Position numbers and translations under genes: made by a program
NCBI RefSeq assembly: GCF_007830055.1
Contig: NZ_VLLE01000007.1
Location: forward strand, 124,001 to 188,000
Source: Lacibacter cauensis
GTDB taxonomy: Bacteria > Bacteroidota > Bacteroidia > Chitinophagales > Chitinophagaceae
Length of the DNA: 64,000 nucleotides
Reading direction: 5' to 3'
In this document: piece after piece, positions 50,611 to 59,677 of the stretch
How the letters are laid out: every line of letters begins with the position of its first letter
Numbering within the stretch: the first letter of the stretch is position 1
Notes under the pieces: generated by a model
The model's database searches: none
Seen by the model: only the letters and a program-made list of their open reading frames with translations
Told to the model about the DNA's origin: nothing

Positions 50611-53148
50611 TTACGCTGAATTTCTTGCTGCATTGATAATACCAAATGAACAACGGATGATGAGCTTTTCGTACGCTGCTTTGCTGGTTGCATTTTGCTG
50701 TCCGTTCAACTCTCTGCACTTTGCAATGGCATATTGTTGAATAGTGAGCAACGGCAACACAATGCGTTCACGCATTTGTATCGACAACTGATCGACCGGA
50801 TAATTTTCCATCAGCTCTGTATTGCCGCTCAACAGCAACACATACTTCTTGGTCAATTCGTATTCGTTGTAAATCATCTGCCATATTTCGCCATACACCG
50901 GATCGTTGGCTAAATATTCTGTAAGCGGAAAGAAACATTTTTTCATTGCCATCTCACAATTATCCATCAGTGTTTTAATAAACAGCGAATTATTGTACAG
51001 TTGCTTAAATTCTCCAAAACGACCTTGATCGTCTAATGCTTTCAACGCAGTACCCACACCATAATAACCGGTAACATTTTGTTTCAACTGGCTCCATGCA
51101 CCCACATAAGGAATGGCACGCAGGTCTTTCAATTCCAATCGTGCAGAACCGCCACGTTTAGCAGGGCGGCTGGCAATATTTGTATCGCTGTAATACTTCA
51201 GCGGACTTGTATCTACCAGGTACTGCATAAAGTACGGATGCTTTTTCAAATCCGAATAAGCATCATAACTTGTACCGGCAACTTCCATAATCAACGCTTC
51301 TTCTTCTTTACTCAACGTTACTTTATTGGTAGCAAACAAATCGTTGCTGATACCCGCATTCAGCAGTTGTTCAATATTAAACTGTGCAGCATCTGTTGTA
51401 CCAAAGTTGGAGCTTACGGTTTGTCCCTGTATGGTTAACTGTATTTCTTTGTTGGAAATATGTTTACCCATCGATGCATAAAACTTATGTGTTTTACCGC
51501 CGCCACGTGCAGGAGGACCACCACGTCCATCGAAAAACATCACGTCAAAATCATACTCTTTTGATATGCGGCTCAGTTCTTCTTTCGCCTTATAAATTCC
51601 CCAGTTGGCCATAAGGTAACCACCATCTTTTGTGCCATCACTAAAGCCAAGCATAATGGTTTGGCGGCGTCCACGGCGAACAAGGTGTTCTTTATAAACA
51701 GGATGTGTATACAATTCTTTCATTACAGCAGGTGCGTGCTGCAAATCTTCAATGGTTTCAAACAAAGGAACAATATCAATGTTGAGATGATCTTTATCCC
51801 AGCCACTTAACAACAGCAGCTGAAATACTTCCATTACATTTTCTGCGCTTGTACATTGGCTGATGATATAACGGCTGCAACCATCGGTTCCATTTTGTTG
51901 CTGAATGGTGCGGATGTTTTTCATTACATCCAGCGTTTCTTTTACCATGTCGGTTGTAGCTGTGTTTTCTTCATCAACAGTATAGCCCGGTAAAAACGGA
52001 AAGTTGTTTCCATCTTTTGCTGCAATTGCCGATAACACCTTGCGGTGTATTGAACTATCCTGACGAATGTCGAGCGATGCAAAATGCAAACCGAACAGCT
52101 GCACTTTGTTAATGAGTGCATCAACCTGGTTCTGGAACAAGCCATTGTGTTGATGAATAAGAATGCTTCTTATTTCGAACAACGTTGCAAGTATTTCTTC
52201 TTTGCTTAAGCTGGTAGTGTGCCCCGGGATAAAAATATTATCGTAGAGTTTCTTTTCCAGTCCGGCTAATAAAATATCTACTCCCTGGAAAGTGAGACGA
52301 CGCTTCATGCGACGTACATCGAGGTAATAACATTTGATAATAGAACCACGTAACAATTCTGCAACCTTTAAGGTAATATCTGTTGTTACAAACGGGTTGC
52401 CGTCTCTGTCGCCACCAGGCCAAAAGCCCATGCGAATGAGTGGTTGATTAAACTCAATACCCAGTTGCAGTTGATTTTTAATGTTGCTGTAAATTCTTCC
52501 TGCAGCAGCATAAAAAACATTTTCAAGATACCAGATTAAACTTACTGCTTCATCGTAAGGTGTAGGACGTTGCTTTTTCAGAAACGGTGTTTTACCTAAC
52601 TGCTGCAAGTAAGTATTAATCTGCGTAGCATTGTTTTCTGCCAATGCTTTTGATAAGTCGTGAATGATTCCTAAAACAGAACCGGGATAAAATTGTGTAG
52701 GGTGAGCAGTTAATACCAAACGGATACAATAGTCGTTTAGCTTTTGAATCAACTCTTCTTCTTTTTCTTTTGTTTGTACTTCGTTAAACAATTGCTTTAA
52801 CGAACCAGCTCCCTGCATATCATGCACATCTCGGTAAGCAGCATCTTCCAACGCATCAAACAACACAATCTGGCGTTCGGTGTATTGCACAAAGCGAAAC
52901 AGTAAATCGATCTGTTCCTGTTCTTTGCTGTACGTTGTGTGGCGTGAAAAGAAATCTTCAATAATTTCTACAGGGCTCAACTTCTTTTTATAACCATCTT
53001 CTGTATTGGTTAATAAAAGCGAAAGCATAATACCTGTGCGCTCAATACGATGAAATGGCAACGAGGTAAATAAACTGTTGTAAAGCTGAAATTTAATACC
53101 TACCTGGCTTTTAAATTGCTGAAGCCCGGTTGTGTTTGAAAATGACAT
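50611..53148 (-). CDS. ppc: Phosphoenolpyruvate carboxylase
   Basis: Anaplerotic carboxylation of PEP to oxaloacetate. 845 residues, somewhat shorter than E. coli (883). Catalytic elements: LVLTAHPTQFYPGS with the first catalytic His, MGFWPGGDRDGNPFVT, IMLGFSDGTKDGGYLMANW, and the mobile loop FFDGRGGPPARGGGKTHKF. The C-terminal end (SFGIINAARNSA) differs from the E. coli QNTG terminus, as in other Bacteroidota, so aspartate inhibition may differ. Monocistronic, with its own terminator. Confidence 0.96.
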   Translation of the reverse strand: MSFSNTTGLQQFKSQVGIKFQLYNSLFTSLPFHRIERTGIMLSLLLTNTEDGYKKKLSPVEIIEDFFSRHTTYSKEQEQIDLLFRFVQYTERQIVLFDALEDAAYRDVHDMQGAGSLKQLFNEVQTKEKEEELIQKLNDYCIRLVLTAHPTQFYPGSVLGIIHDLSKALAENNATQINTYLQQLGKTPFLKKQRPTPYDEAVSLIWYLENVFYAAAGRIYSNIKNQLQLGIEFNQPLIRMGFWPGGDRDGNPFVTTDITLKVAELLRGSIIKCYYLDVRRMKRRLTFQGVDILLAGLEKKLYDNIFIPGHTTSLSKEEILATLFEIRSILIHQHNGLFQNQVDALINKVQLFGLHFASLDIRQDSSIHRKVLSAIAAKDGNNFPFLPGYTVDEENTATTDMVKETLDVMKNIRTIQQQNGTDGCSRYIISQCTSAENVMEVFQLLLLSGWDKDHLNIDIVPLFETIEDLQHAPAVMKELYTHPVYKEHLVRRGRRQTIMLGFSDGTKDGGYLMANWGIYKAKEELSRISKEYDFDVMFFDGRGGPPARGGGKTHKFYASMGKHISNKEIQLTIQGQTVSSNFGTTDAAQFNIEQLLNAGISNDLFATNKVTLSKEEEALIMEVAGTSYDAYSDLKKHPYFMQYLVDTSPLKYYSDTNIASRPAKRGGSARLELKDLRAIPYVGAWSQLKQNVTGYYGVGTALKALDDQGRFGEFKQLYNNSLFIKTLMDNCEMAMKKCFFPLTEYLANDPVYGEIWQMIYNEYELTKKYVLLLSGNTELMENYPVDQLSIQMRERIVLPLLTIQQYAIAKCRELNGQQNATSKAAYEKLIIRCSFGIINAARNSA

Positions 53149-53238
53149 AATAGTAATCCTGTTTTAAAAAGCAGGCAATCGTTGAGCGGAAAGATAAAAA
53201 GAATTACAGGGCTGGAAAAATTTGTTTACGCAAACGTT

Positions 53239-53262
53239 AAAGCCGCCTTACAGGGCGGCTTT
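53239..53262. terminator. Hairpin between a small gene and ppc
   Basis: AAAGCCGCC (53239-53247) and GGCGGCTTT (53254-53262), a 9-bp perfect GC-rich stem. T-runs are weak on both sides. It lies downstream of the small membrane-protein gene (minus) and upstream of ppc. Confidence 0.6.
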
Positions 53263-53318
53263 GATTTTAAAACGGATAAGAGTTGCGGACAGGACGGTTT
53301 AAAATAAAGTAAGTGTTT

Positions 53319-53606
53319 TTAAAGGCTGTTAATTGTTAATAAGGTTTCATGGTTAATACGCTGTGCTTCTCTGCAGGCCTGCAACGGCAATGTTTTTATC
53401 GTTTGCTTGCAACTGTTTGTTTTTATTTTAATGTTCGACAAATGAACGGTAGTAAAGGAGAAAAATTCTTGCTGAATATGCTTTGCAAACAGCATTGCTT
53501 TTTGATCAATGCTGTTATTGCTGTGTGCAAAAGCAGTTGCGTTTTGACGGGTCTTCAGCACGAACCATGCTGCCAGTACCAGTATGACTAAAATTCCTTT
53601 TTTCAT
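53319..53606 (-). CDS. Small membrane-anchored protein, unknown
   Basis: 95 residues: one N-terminal transmembrane or signal helix (GILVILVLAAWFVL) and a polar tail with two Cys (NSCKQTIKTLPLQACREA). No family is recognised. Starts at ATG 53606 with no alternative. An isolated gene between a DUF2807 gene and ppc. Small but likely real because of its start and hairpin-terminated end. Confidence 0.45.
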   Translation of the reverse strand: MKKGILVILVLAAWFVLKTRQNATAFAHSNNSIDQKAMLFAKHIQQEFFSFTTVHLSNIKIKTNSCKQTIKTLPLQACREAQRINHETLLTINSL

Positions 53607-53745
53607 GTTGATGATGTTTACTGTTCAATTACAACTCAAAGATAATTTGCTGTTAAGCCTGCACAATAGCATAAATATGTGAAAAGCAAGAATGGTTGAA
53701 TGAAGTGTTGTATTTGCACAACGAATCGTTTTGCAGTAAATAAAA

Positions 53746-53770
53746 AAAGCTGCCCTTTACGGACAGCTTT
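53746..53770 (-). terminator. Intrinsic terminator of the DUF2807 gene
   Basis: On the minus strand AAAGCTG(T)CC, loop GTAAA, GG(G)CAGCTTT, then four further T (A-run at 53742-53745 on +). 20 bp past the stop. Confidence 0.85.
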
Positions 53771-53790
53771 CGTTACCTGAAAATGTTGAG

Positions 53791-54267
53791 TTAACGGGGA
53801 GCATTTGTTTTGTTCCATTTTTGCACCATGATGTCAATGCCCTCATCGGCTTCAAATACAATACTGCCGATGTTGTTAATTTCAACTTTCGATGCGCCAC
53901 TGAGTTTCACCTGCAATTCTTTTGAATTTAAGTTGCCGTTACTGCGGATGTAAGATGAGCCTTTAACAATAAGGTTGTGCAGGTTTTGTACAGGTACAAA
54001 CACTGTAATTTTTTTGTGCATCGAACCTTTTTTGCTGAGGATACGCACTTTGCCGTTTTTTTCATCGAGTAAAACAGCGTTTGCAAGTTTTTCTTCACCT
54101 TCAATACGGATGCTGTTGTCGGTGCTTTCCGTTAACACCACATCAATATCGTGGCTTACTTCCAGAATGGTGAAGCTGCTTTTCAGCTTCACTTCCCGTG
54201 TTACTATTTCTGCCTGTGCTGCAGCGGCTGTAAACATGCCGATGAATAGAATGAATAAATACTTCAT
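53791..54267 (-). CDS. DUF2807 (GIN-domain) protein
   Basis: 158 residues from ATG 54267; the longer open frame to 54402 overlaps the divergent promoter region and is rejected. Signal ends GMFTAAAAQA. The mature part has the right-handed beta repeat pattern of the putative auto-transporter adhesin head domain: FTILEVSHDIDVVLTE, NLIVKGSSYIRSNG, LQVKLSGASKVEINNIG. Exported; role unknown. Divergent from the sensor kinase gene, sharing a 210-bp intergenic region with two palindromes. Confidence 0.85.
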   Translation of the reverse strand: MKYLFILFIGMFTAAAAQAEIVTREVKLKSSFTILEVSHDIDVVLTESTDNSIRIEGEEKLANAVLLDEKNGKVRILSKKGSMHKKITVFVPVQNLHNLIVKGSSYIRSNGNLNSKELQVKLSGASKVEINNIGSIVFEADEGIDIMVQKWNKTNAPR

Positions 54268-54397
54268 GATGATAAGGTTTGCGGCTTTCGCCTTTTGTTT
54301 GATCGGTTTAACGGTACAAAGATGCTTCGCCAGCAGGGGTTTTACAACCGCATAAACATGTTCAATAAACCAGTCAACGGCATGGAAGCAGTTATAC

Positions 54398-54457
54398 ACC
54401 ACATAAGTATGTGGTTTTACCGCAGGTATTCTTTTATGTAAAACACGTTGTTTACAT
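54398..54457 (+). promoter_or_regulatory. Regulatory box 1 upstream of the sensor kinase gene
   Basis: ACCACATAAGTATGTGGT (54398-54415) is a perfect 8-2-8 palindrome and the strictest match to the box shared with 58664, 59456, 60962 and 63701. A second dyad follows: ATGTAAA (54436-54442) with TTTACAT (54451-54457). A perfect -7 element TACATTTG lies at 54453-54460, 37 bp after the box. It could act on the kinase or on the divergent DUF2807 gene. Confidence 0.65.
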
Positions 54458-54477
54458 TTGATGCAGTAAGCATTTGC

Positions 54478-57400
54478 ATGAGAATACTTTTTACGCTTCT
54501 TTTTTTATGTACCACAGCTGTGCAACTTTCAGCGCAACGTTTTTCGTATGCCTTTAACCGCATCAGTACCGAAGATGGTTTGGGATTACAGTCGAATGTA
54601 ATTTTTAGTATTTACCAGGATAAGAAAGGTTTTATATGGATTGGTGGCAGTAACGGCATACAACGTTTCGATGGCGGTAAGTTTGTAACCTTTAATCCCA
54701 CAGGTACAAAAGGCGATCCGTTACCTACTGTTGCCGTTAACCAGATTTTACCGTACGACAGCAGCAGCATGTGGCTGGCCGTTTTTACAATGCGGCAGGT
54801 AGGTATTTTCAATCCTTCCACTTACACATATAAAAACGTTCCGATTAAAACTTCAAAGCCGCTTCCCGCACGGTCGGAGTTTCGTATGTGGCAGGATGGT
54901 TATGGTAATACGTACATTAACATAAAGCAATATGGTAAGATTGTTAAGTACGATAAGGCACTAAATGCTTTTACCGAAAATACAGTGCTGAACAACTTAC
55001 CTCCAAACTGGAAGCTTGGTTTTAATACGTTTCACGATACAATCAAAAAACGATACTGGACTGTTTGCGATAGCGGATTGCTGGTGTACGATGAATCTAC
55101 GAAACAAACATGGTACAGCGGTAACAACCCCGCCAATCTTCCATTGCTCAACAATAAGCAGGTCAACCATTATGTATCTGAAATTTATATTGATAAGCAA
55201 CGCAGGCATTGGGTGTTTAACTGGCCGGGCAGCCAGGCATACCATTGTTTTGACGAAAGCGGTAAGCCATTAAAAGATACTGCCGGTTTAAATGGTGTGA
55301 GCACATCGTACACAGAAGTGCGTAATTTTTTTGAAACAAAGCAAGGTGTTTTATGGGTATATGGGCTGGCGAATTTATATAGCCTCTCCAATGTAAATGA
55401 TCCCATTAACAAAGGCTTTCAGTTATACCGCACCCAGTACCTCGATAATTATGGCATACGTTACGAAGCCATCAATCAGTTATACGAAGACAGGGATGGT
55501 GTGTTGTGGATTGCCAGCGATCAAGGCTTGTATTACACCTCTAATTTTTCTACGGATATCGTAAACATGTATTTGTCTGCAATTCCCGGACAATACAGTG
55601 TTACCGATTTAACCGAACTGCAAAACGGCGATTACTGGATTAGTACATGGGGGAAAGGAGTAATTACATTGGGCCGCAATTTTATGCCCTATCCATCGCC
55701 GTTGTATAAACAAATGCAGCATGTTTCTGAAAACGACAAGTATAATTATAAACTTACATGGAGCATGTGCCAGCAAAAAGCCACCGGCAAAATATATATC
55801 GGTTGCCAGTTTGGTTTTCTGATGGTGCATGATGTAAAAACGCAGAAAACAGAGTACCTGCATCCACCGGAGTTTGATAACCGAACTATCCGTTATATTG
55901 TTGAAGATAAAAATAACATGCTGTGGTTTGGTACACAGGCTGGTCGTGTACTGAAGTACGATGGTAAAACATACCGTACTGTACTTGATCTTGGGGTTGG
56001 TGCTATCATCTATAAACTGTTAGTGGATAACGATGGCTGGATTTGGGTGGCAACACAGGACAAAGGTATTTATGCCATTAACGGTGTAACAGGAAAAATT
56101 GAACAGCATTACACATCTTCCTCAGCAACCAATAATCTCTTCACAAATTCCTGCGATGATCTTGAACAGTTGAACGACAGTATTATTTATGCAGCTACAT
56201 CTGCCTTAAACATCATCAACAAAAATGCAAAAACAGTTCAACAGGTAACTGTACAAAACGGGTTGCCCTCTAACTCAATTAAGCGCTTACGTTTAGACAG
56301 AAACGGGTACCTCTGGATTATTACACACAAAGGTCTTTCCCGTTACGATCATAAACGCAAAAGTTTTACCAGCTATGGCAGCAAGGATGGGATATTGATG
56401 GGCGAGCTGACCGACAAAGCAGATTTCATTTGCAGCGATGGTTACCTGATGTTTTCGGGTGTAAACAGTTTGTTGTTTTTTAAGCCCGAAACTTTCCGCA
56501 GAAGCGCTCCGCCTCCCGATGTAACCTTAACGGATTTTCTGTTGGGAAGCGAATACCAGTTGCTCGACTCGTTACAGCGTTTGCGTGAAGTACGGTTAAA
56601 TCCCGATCAGAATAATTTCACCATTAGCTTTGCTTCGCTCGATTTTAAGAACAGGGAAAAGTTTATTTACTATTACAAAATGGAAGGATTGAACGACGAT
56701 TGGATCCGTGCCGATCGGTTGTCTGTTCCGTTTACTGCGCTTGCCCCGGGCCGTTATGTATTTAAAGTAAAAGCCGAAAGTCTTGATGGATTAGTGTCAA
56801 AAAACATCAGCAGCTTACAGATATTTGTAAAGCCACCTTTCTGGCGCACCAAATGGTTTATTACGATGCTGCTGGTGATCATTGCTTTGATTGCGTACAG
56901 CATGCATCGCTTGCGCCTCAACCGCTATTTTGCTGTCGAGAAAATCCGTAACCGTGTAGCACGAGATCTGCACGATGATATGGGCAGCACCCTCAGCACC
57001 ATCAATATCCTTAGCTCAATGGCTAAGGCCAAGCTAAATACCGATACCCATAAAACGGCAGAATACATCAGCAAGATCAGTGACAACAGCCAGCGTATGA
57101 TGGAAGCAATGGATGATATAGTGTGGGCCATTAAACCGGCTAATGACAGTATGCAGAAAGTGGTGGCCCGTATGCGTGAGTTTGCTACAAGCGTGTTTGA
57201 AGCAAAAGATATAGAGCTCGATTTTAAAGCCGATGAAGACGTAAACGAAGCAAAGATTGATATGGAGGGCCGAAGGGATTTCTTTCTTATTTTTAAAGAG
57301 GCCGTAAACAATGCAGCAAAGTATGCACGTTGCTCTAAAGCAGAAGTGCATGTGTTTGTTGACAACAGGAAGCTTTTATTACGTGTTAAGGATAATGGTA

Positions 57401-57543
57401 TTGGTTTTGATATTAAGGATGCAGATGGCGGAAACGGGTTGGGTAATATGCAAAAGCGTACCGATGCATTAAAAGGAAAATTACAATTAACATCAATAGC
57501 AGGGGAGGGAACAGAAGTTGTGTTAACAGTACCGCTTAATTAA
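54478..57543 (+). CDS. Propeller-type sensor histidine kinase
   Basis: 1021 residues from ATG 54478. Signal peptide (LLFLCTTAVQLSAQ), then two beta-propellers of two-component-regulator-propeller repeats (GFIWIGGSNGIQRFDGG, VLWIASDQGLYYT, WIWVATQDKGIYAI, LWIITHKGLSRYD) and a Y_Y_Y domain (KFIYYYKMEGLNDDWI). One TM helix (FITMLLVIIALIAYSM) leads to a HisKA_3 domain with His832 in VARDLHDDMGSTLS and HATPase_c (EAVNNAAKYARCSK, DNGIGFD, GNGLGNMQKR). A periplasmic sensor pairing with NarL-type regulators. Unlike hybrid forms it has no receiver; the partner gene lies 1.2 kb downstream. Ligand unknown. Confidence 0.93.
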   Translation: MRILFTLLFLCTTAVQLSAQRFSYAFNRISTEDGLGLQSNVIFSIYQDKKGFIWIGGSNGIQRFDGGKFVTFNPTGTKGDPLPTVAVNQILPYDSSSMWLAVFTMRQVGIFNPSTYTYKNVPIKTSKPLPARSEFRMWQDGYGNTYINIKQYGKIVKYDKALNAFTENTVLNNLPPNWKLGFNTFHDTIKKRYWTVCDSGLLVYDESTKQTWYSGNNPANLPLLNNKQVNHYVSEIYIDKQRRHWVFNWPGSQAYHCFDESGKPLKDTAGLNGVSTSYTEVRNFFETKQGVLWVYGLANLYSLSNVNDPINKGFQLYRTQYLDNYGIRYEAINQLYEDRDGVLWIASDQGLYYTSNFSTDIVNMYLSAIPGQYSVTDLTELQNGDYWISTWGKGVITLGRNFMPYPSPLYKQMQHVSENDKYNYKLTWSMCQQKATGKIYIGCQFGFLMVHDVKTQKTEYLHPPEFDNRTIRYIVEDKNNMLWFGTQAGRVLKYDGKTYRTVLDLGVGAIIYKLLVDNDGWIWVATQDKGIYAINGVTGKIEQHYTSSSATNNLFTNSCDDLEQLNDSIIYAATSALNIINKNAKTVQQVTVQNGLPSNSIKRLRLDRNGYLWIITHKGLSRYDHKRKSFTSYGSKDGILMGELTDKADFICSDGYLMFSGVNSLLFFKPETFRRSAPPPDVTLTDFLLGSEYQLLDSLQRLREVRLNPDQNNFTISFASLDFKNREKFIYYYKMEGLNDDWIRADRLSVPFTALAPGRYVFKVKAESLDGLVSKNISSLQIFVKPPFWRTKWFITMLLVIIALIAYSMHRLRLNRYFAVEKIRNRVARDLHDDMGSTLSTINILSSMAKAKLNTDTHKTAEYISKISDNSQRMMEAMDDIVWAIKPANDSMQKVVARMREFATSVFEAKDIELDFKADEDVNEAKIDMEGRRDFFLIFKEAVNNAAKYARCSKAEVHVFVDNRKLLLRVKDNGIGFDIKDADGGNGLGNMQKRTDALKGKLQLTSIAGEGTEVVLTVPLN

Positions 57544-57548
57544 ACATC

Positions 57549-58658
57549 ATGACTCGTTCACTTAGTCAGAAGTTCCGCTTTTTTACATTCATCTGCATTG
57601 CATTGCTGGCGTATGTACATGGCTACAACCTGGAGAACGGATATCTTGCTCCCTTCAGCTCGGTTGAAGAACCTTTAACCATCACTACCTTTTTTGAATA
57701 TTTTGTTGCTAACGGATTGTTGCGTTTTCGTATTCCGATGTTATTTATTATTTCGGGTTACCTGTATGCAACTTACGATCATCGTCCGTACCTGCAACAG
57801 GTGAAGAACCGTTTCCGCACATTGCTTATTCCTTACGTAGTATGGAGTGGGTTAGGCTTGTTGTTTACATTCTTATTGCAGCAGTTTCCATACACTGCTA
57901 AAGTAGTTTACGAAGCAGGTATTGATCAGCTGGGCGATAACCGCCCCTATGCCGAAATAGGCTGGCGGGGTATTGTTGAACGCTGGTTACTGGCTCCTAT
58001 TTCGTACCAGCTATGGTTTATTCTTTCGCTGTTTATTTTTAACCTGCTGTACCCGGTTATCCGTTGGCTGGTAGTAAAGCTGCCGTATATCTGGCTGCCA
58101 TTTACCTTCATCCTGTTTTTTGTTTCCATCATCAATGTACCGTTTATTGATTTCAGGGGACTGTTTTTCTTTTCGCTCGGTGTGTGGGTGCAGAAGAGAA
58201 ATTTTTCGCTGGAAAAAGAACCGCAATGGTTTAGTCTTGGGTTGGCGATGATTGTATTCATAGGGTTTTCATTAATTAAAACATTTATGGCGTTTGAGCT
58301 GGAACCCGATACAAAGCAAACATGGACAATTTTAATCATCATGCACCAGGTTGCAGTAGTAGCCGGTATTATGAGTATGTGGTTTGGTGCCGACCGTGTA
58401 ATTAAATGGTTCCTCAGTAAACGCTGGTACCATGTAACAAGCAGTTATTCCTTTTTTATTTTCGGCATACATGTTCCGCTACTGCCGTATATGATGCAAT
58501 GGGCGGTAATGAACACTTCCATGTTTCCGAATTACCGTTTATTGTGTTACCTGTTGGTGCCGTTGGTTACCTTGAGTATTTGTACAGTTGTGGGTATGCT
58601 GTTGCATCGCTTTGTGCCAAAGCTTTATGGATTTTTGACAGGTGGCCGTGGCTTCTGA
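57549..58658 (+). CDS. Acyltransferase 3 family membrane protein
   Basis: 369 residues with about 10 TM helices. Start: FFTFICIALLAYVHGYN, with the conserved early His; then RIPMLFIISGYLYATYDH and RFRTLLIPYVVWSGLG, typical of the OafA/NRD-like acyltransferase 3 family that moves acetyl or succinyl groups onto envelope glycans. C-terminal FFIFGIHVPLLPYMMQW also fits. It begins 5 bp after the sensor kinase stop, so the two genes are coupled, and it separates kinase from regulator gene. Substrate unknown. Confidence 0.88.
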   Translation: MTRSLSQKFRFFTFICIALLAYVHGYNLENGYLAPFSSVEEPLTITTFFEYFVANGLLRFRIPMLFIISGYLYATYDHRPYLQQVKNRFRTLLIPYVVWSGLGLLFTFLLQQFPYTAKVVYEAGIDQLGDNRPYAEIGWRGIVERWLLAPISYQLWFILSLFIFNLLYPVIRWLVVKLPYIWLPFTFILFFVSIINVPFIDFRGLFFFSLGVWVQKRNFSLEKEPQWFSLGLAMIVFIGFSLIKTFMAFELEPDTKQTWTILIIMHQVAVVAGIMSMWFGADRVIKWFLSKRWYHVTSSYSFFIFGIHVPLLPYMMQWAVMNTSMFPNYRLLCYLLVPLVTLSICTVVGMLLHRFVPKLYGFLTGGRGF

Positions 58659-58663
58659 TAACT

Positions 58664-58710
58664 TACACATGTTTATGTGATGGATGGCAAAAGGCAGTGC
58701 TGTACTTTTG
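58664..58710 (+). promoter_or_regulatory. Regulatory box 2 and -7 element upstream of the response regulator
   Basis: TACACATGTTTATGTGAT (58664-58681), a 21-bp gap, then TACTTTTG (58703-58710), a perfect TAnnTTTG. The -33 position has no TTTG. The predicted start is about 11 nt before the ATG at 58728, putting the box centre near -43, the place expected for an activator. Confidence 0.7.
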
Positions 58711-58727
58711 TAAAAACACAAATCAAT

Positions 58728-59360
58728 ATGATTAAAGTAATGCTGTACGAAGATAATCCGCAGTTGCGTGAAGGATTAACGATGCTGATTGATGGCAGTG
58801 ACGGATTTAACGTATTGGCTTCTTACAAGAACTGTGATAATGTAACTGATGAAGTGGCCGCCTGGAATCCGGATGTGATATTGATGGATATTGATATGCC
58901 CGGAACCAACGGTATTGAAGGCTTGAAAAAAATACGTGCAGTCAACAGCAACGTAAAAATATTAATGCTCACTGTTTTTGATGATAATAAAAACGTATTT
59001 GATGCCATCCGTAACGGGGCTAATGGATATGTGTTGAAGAAAACACCGCCTGCGAAACTGCTGGAGTACATACAGGAAGCGGCCAGTGGAGGCGCACCCA
59101 TGACAGCATCGATTGCTACACAGGTATTGAAAATGTTTTCGCAGATAACACCTTCGCAAAACGAAGACTATAATTTAAGCGATCGTGAAAAGCAGGTGCT
59201 GCAATTACTGGTAGATGGCTACAGTTATAAAATGATTGCTTCCGAAATGTTTATCTCCATCGATACCGTACGCAGCCATATTAAAAAGATTTACGAGAAA
59301 CTGCATGTAAACTCCAAGAGTGAGGCAGTAGCAAAAGCATTTAAAGATAAATTGTTGTAA
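58728..59360 (+). CDS. NarL/FixJ-family response regulator
   Basis: 210 residues from ATG 58728, which follows the promoter; the longer frame from 58677 would cross the -7 element. The receiver domain has YEDN near the N-terminus, phospho-acceptor Asp54 in DVILMDIDMPG, and KKTPP with the conserved Lys. The C-terminal LuxR HTH is LSDREKQVLQLLVDGYSYKMIASEMFISIDTVRSHIKKIYEKLHV. Probable partner of the HisKA_3 kinase two genes upstream and the best candidate to bind the boxes in this region. A strong terminator follows. Confidence 0.94.
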   Translation: MIKVMLYEDNPQLREGLTMLIDGSDGFNVLASYKNCDNVTDEVAAWNPDVILMDIDMPGTNGIEGLKKIRAVNSNVKILMLTVFDDNKNVFDAIRNGANGYVLKKTPPAKLLEYIQEAASGGAPMTASIATQVLKMFSQITPSQNEDYNLSDREKQVLQLLVDGYSYKMIASEMFISIDTVRSHIKKIYEKLHVNSKSEAVAKAFKDKLL

Positions 59361-59380
59361 CAAACTTTGTTTGTTGAGGA

Positions 59381-59413
59381 ACAGCCCCGGCAATGCCGGG
59401 GCTGTTTTGTTTG
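59381..59413 (+). terminator. Intrinsic terminator after the response regulator
   Basis: AACAGCCCCGGC (59381-59392), loop AAT, GCCGGGGCTGTT (59396-59407): 12 perfect pairs, then TTGTTT. It isolates the two-component unit from downstream genes, so those need their own promoters. Confidence 0.85.
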
Positions 59414-59455
59414 GTACCCATGCGGTTCATCATTTCAGGCAATACAATCCGCAAT

Positions 59456-59503
59456 TCACACAGTTATGCGATTGATTTTTGTGTTGCTGCAATCTATCTT
59501 CAC
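59456..59503 (+). promoter_or_regulatory. Regulatory box 3 and -7-like element upstream of a small ORF and the Crp gene
   Basis: TTCACACAGTTATGCGAT (59456-59473) matches the shared box at 10 of the 12 core positions of CACATA-N2-TATGTG. After 22 bp comes TATCTTCA (59496-59503), which matches TAnnTTTG at four of six fixed positions. The start of RNA would be near 59509. Confidence 0.55.
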
Positions 59504-59535
59504 ATCAGTTACGTTAATACATTAAACCTTATTTT

Positions 59536-59634
59536 ATGAACGATCTGATGTGGGCACATATTTATGTTGTAGCAACAGGCAACAGCGTTCGTTACCTGCT
59601 CATCAACTGTACGGGTAATCCCGAAAATAACTGA
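59536..59634 (+). CDS. Possible 32-residue small protein
   Basis: An ATG ORF (MNDLMWAHIYVVATGNSVRY then LLINCTGNPENN) about 27 nt after the predicted start of the box 3 promoter. It is followed at once by a CTGAAGC/GCTTCAG hairpin (59632-59653), then by the Crp-like gene. Hydrophobic middle, no known family. It may be a microprotein or a leader of the regulator gene; coding status is uncertain. Confidence 0.3.
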   Translation: MNDLMWAHIYVVATGNSVRYLLINCTGNPENN

Positions 59635-59677
59635 AGCTTCTTTTCTGCTTCAGCTTCATTGCACTATCTTTAGTGTA

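Noticed and set aside
54268-54402. 45-codon N-terminal extension of the DUF2807 protein
   Set aside because: It would cover the intergenic control region with box 1 and precede a clean signal peptide starting at 54267.
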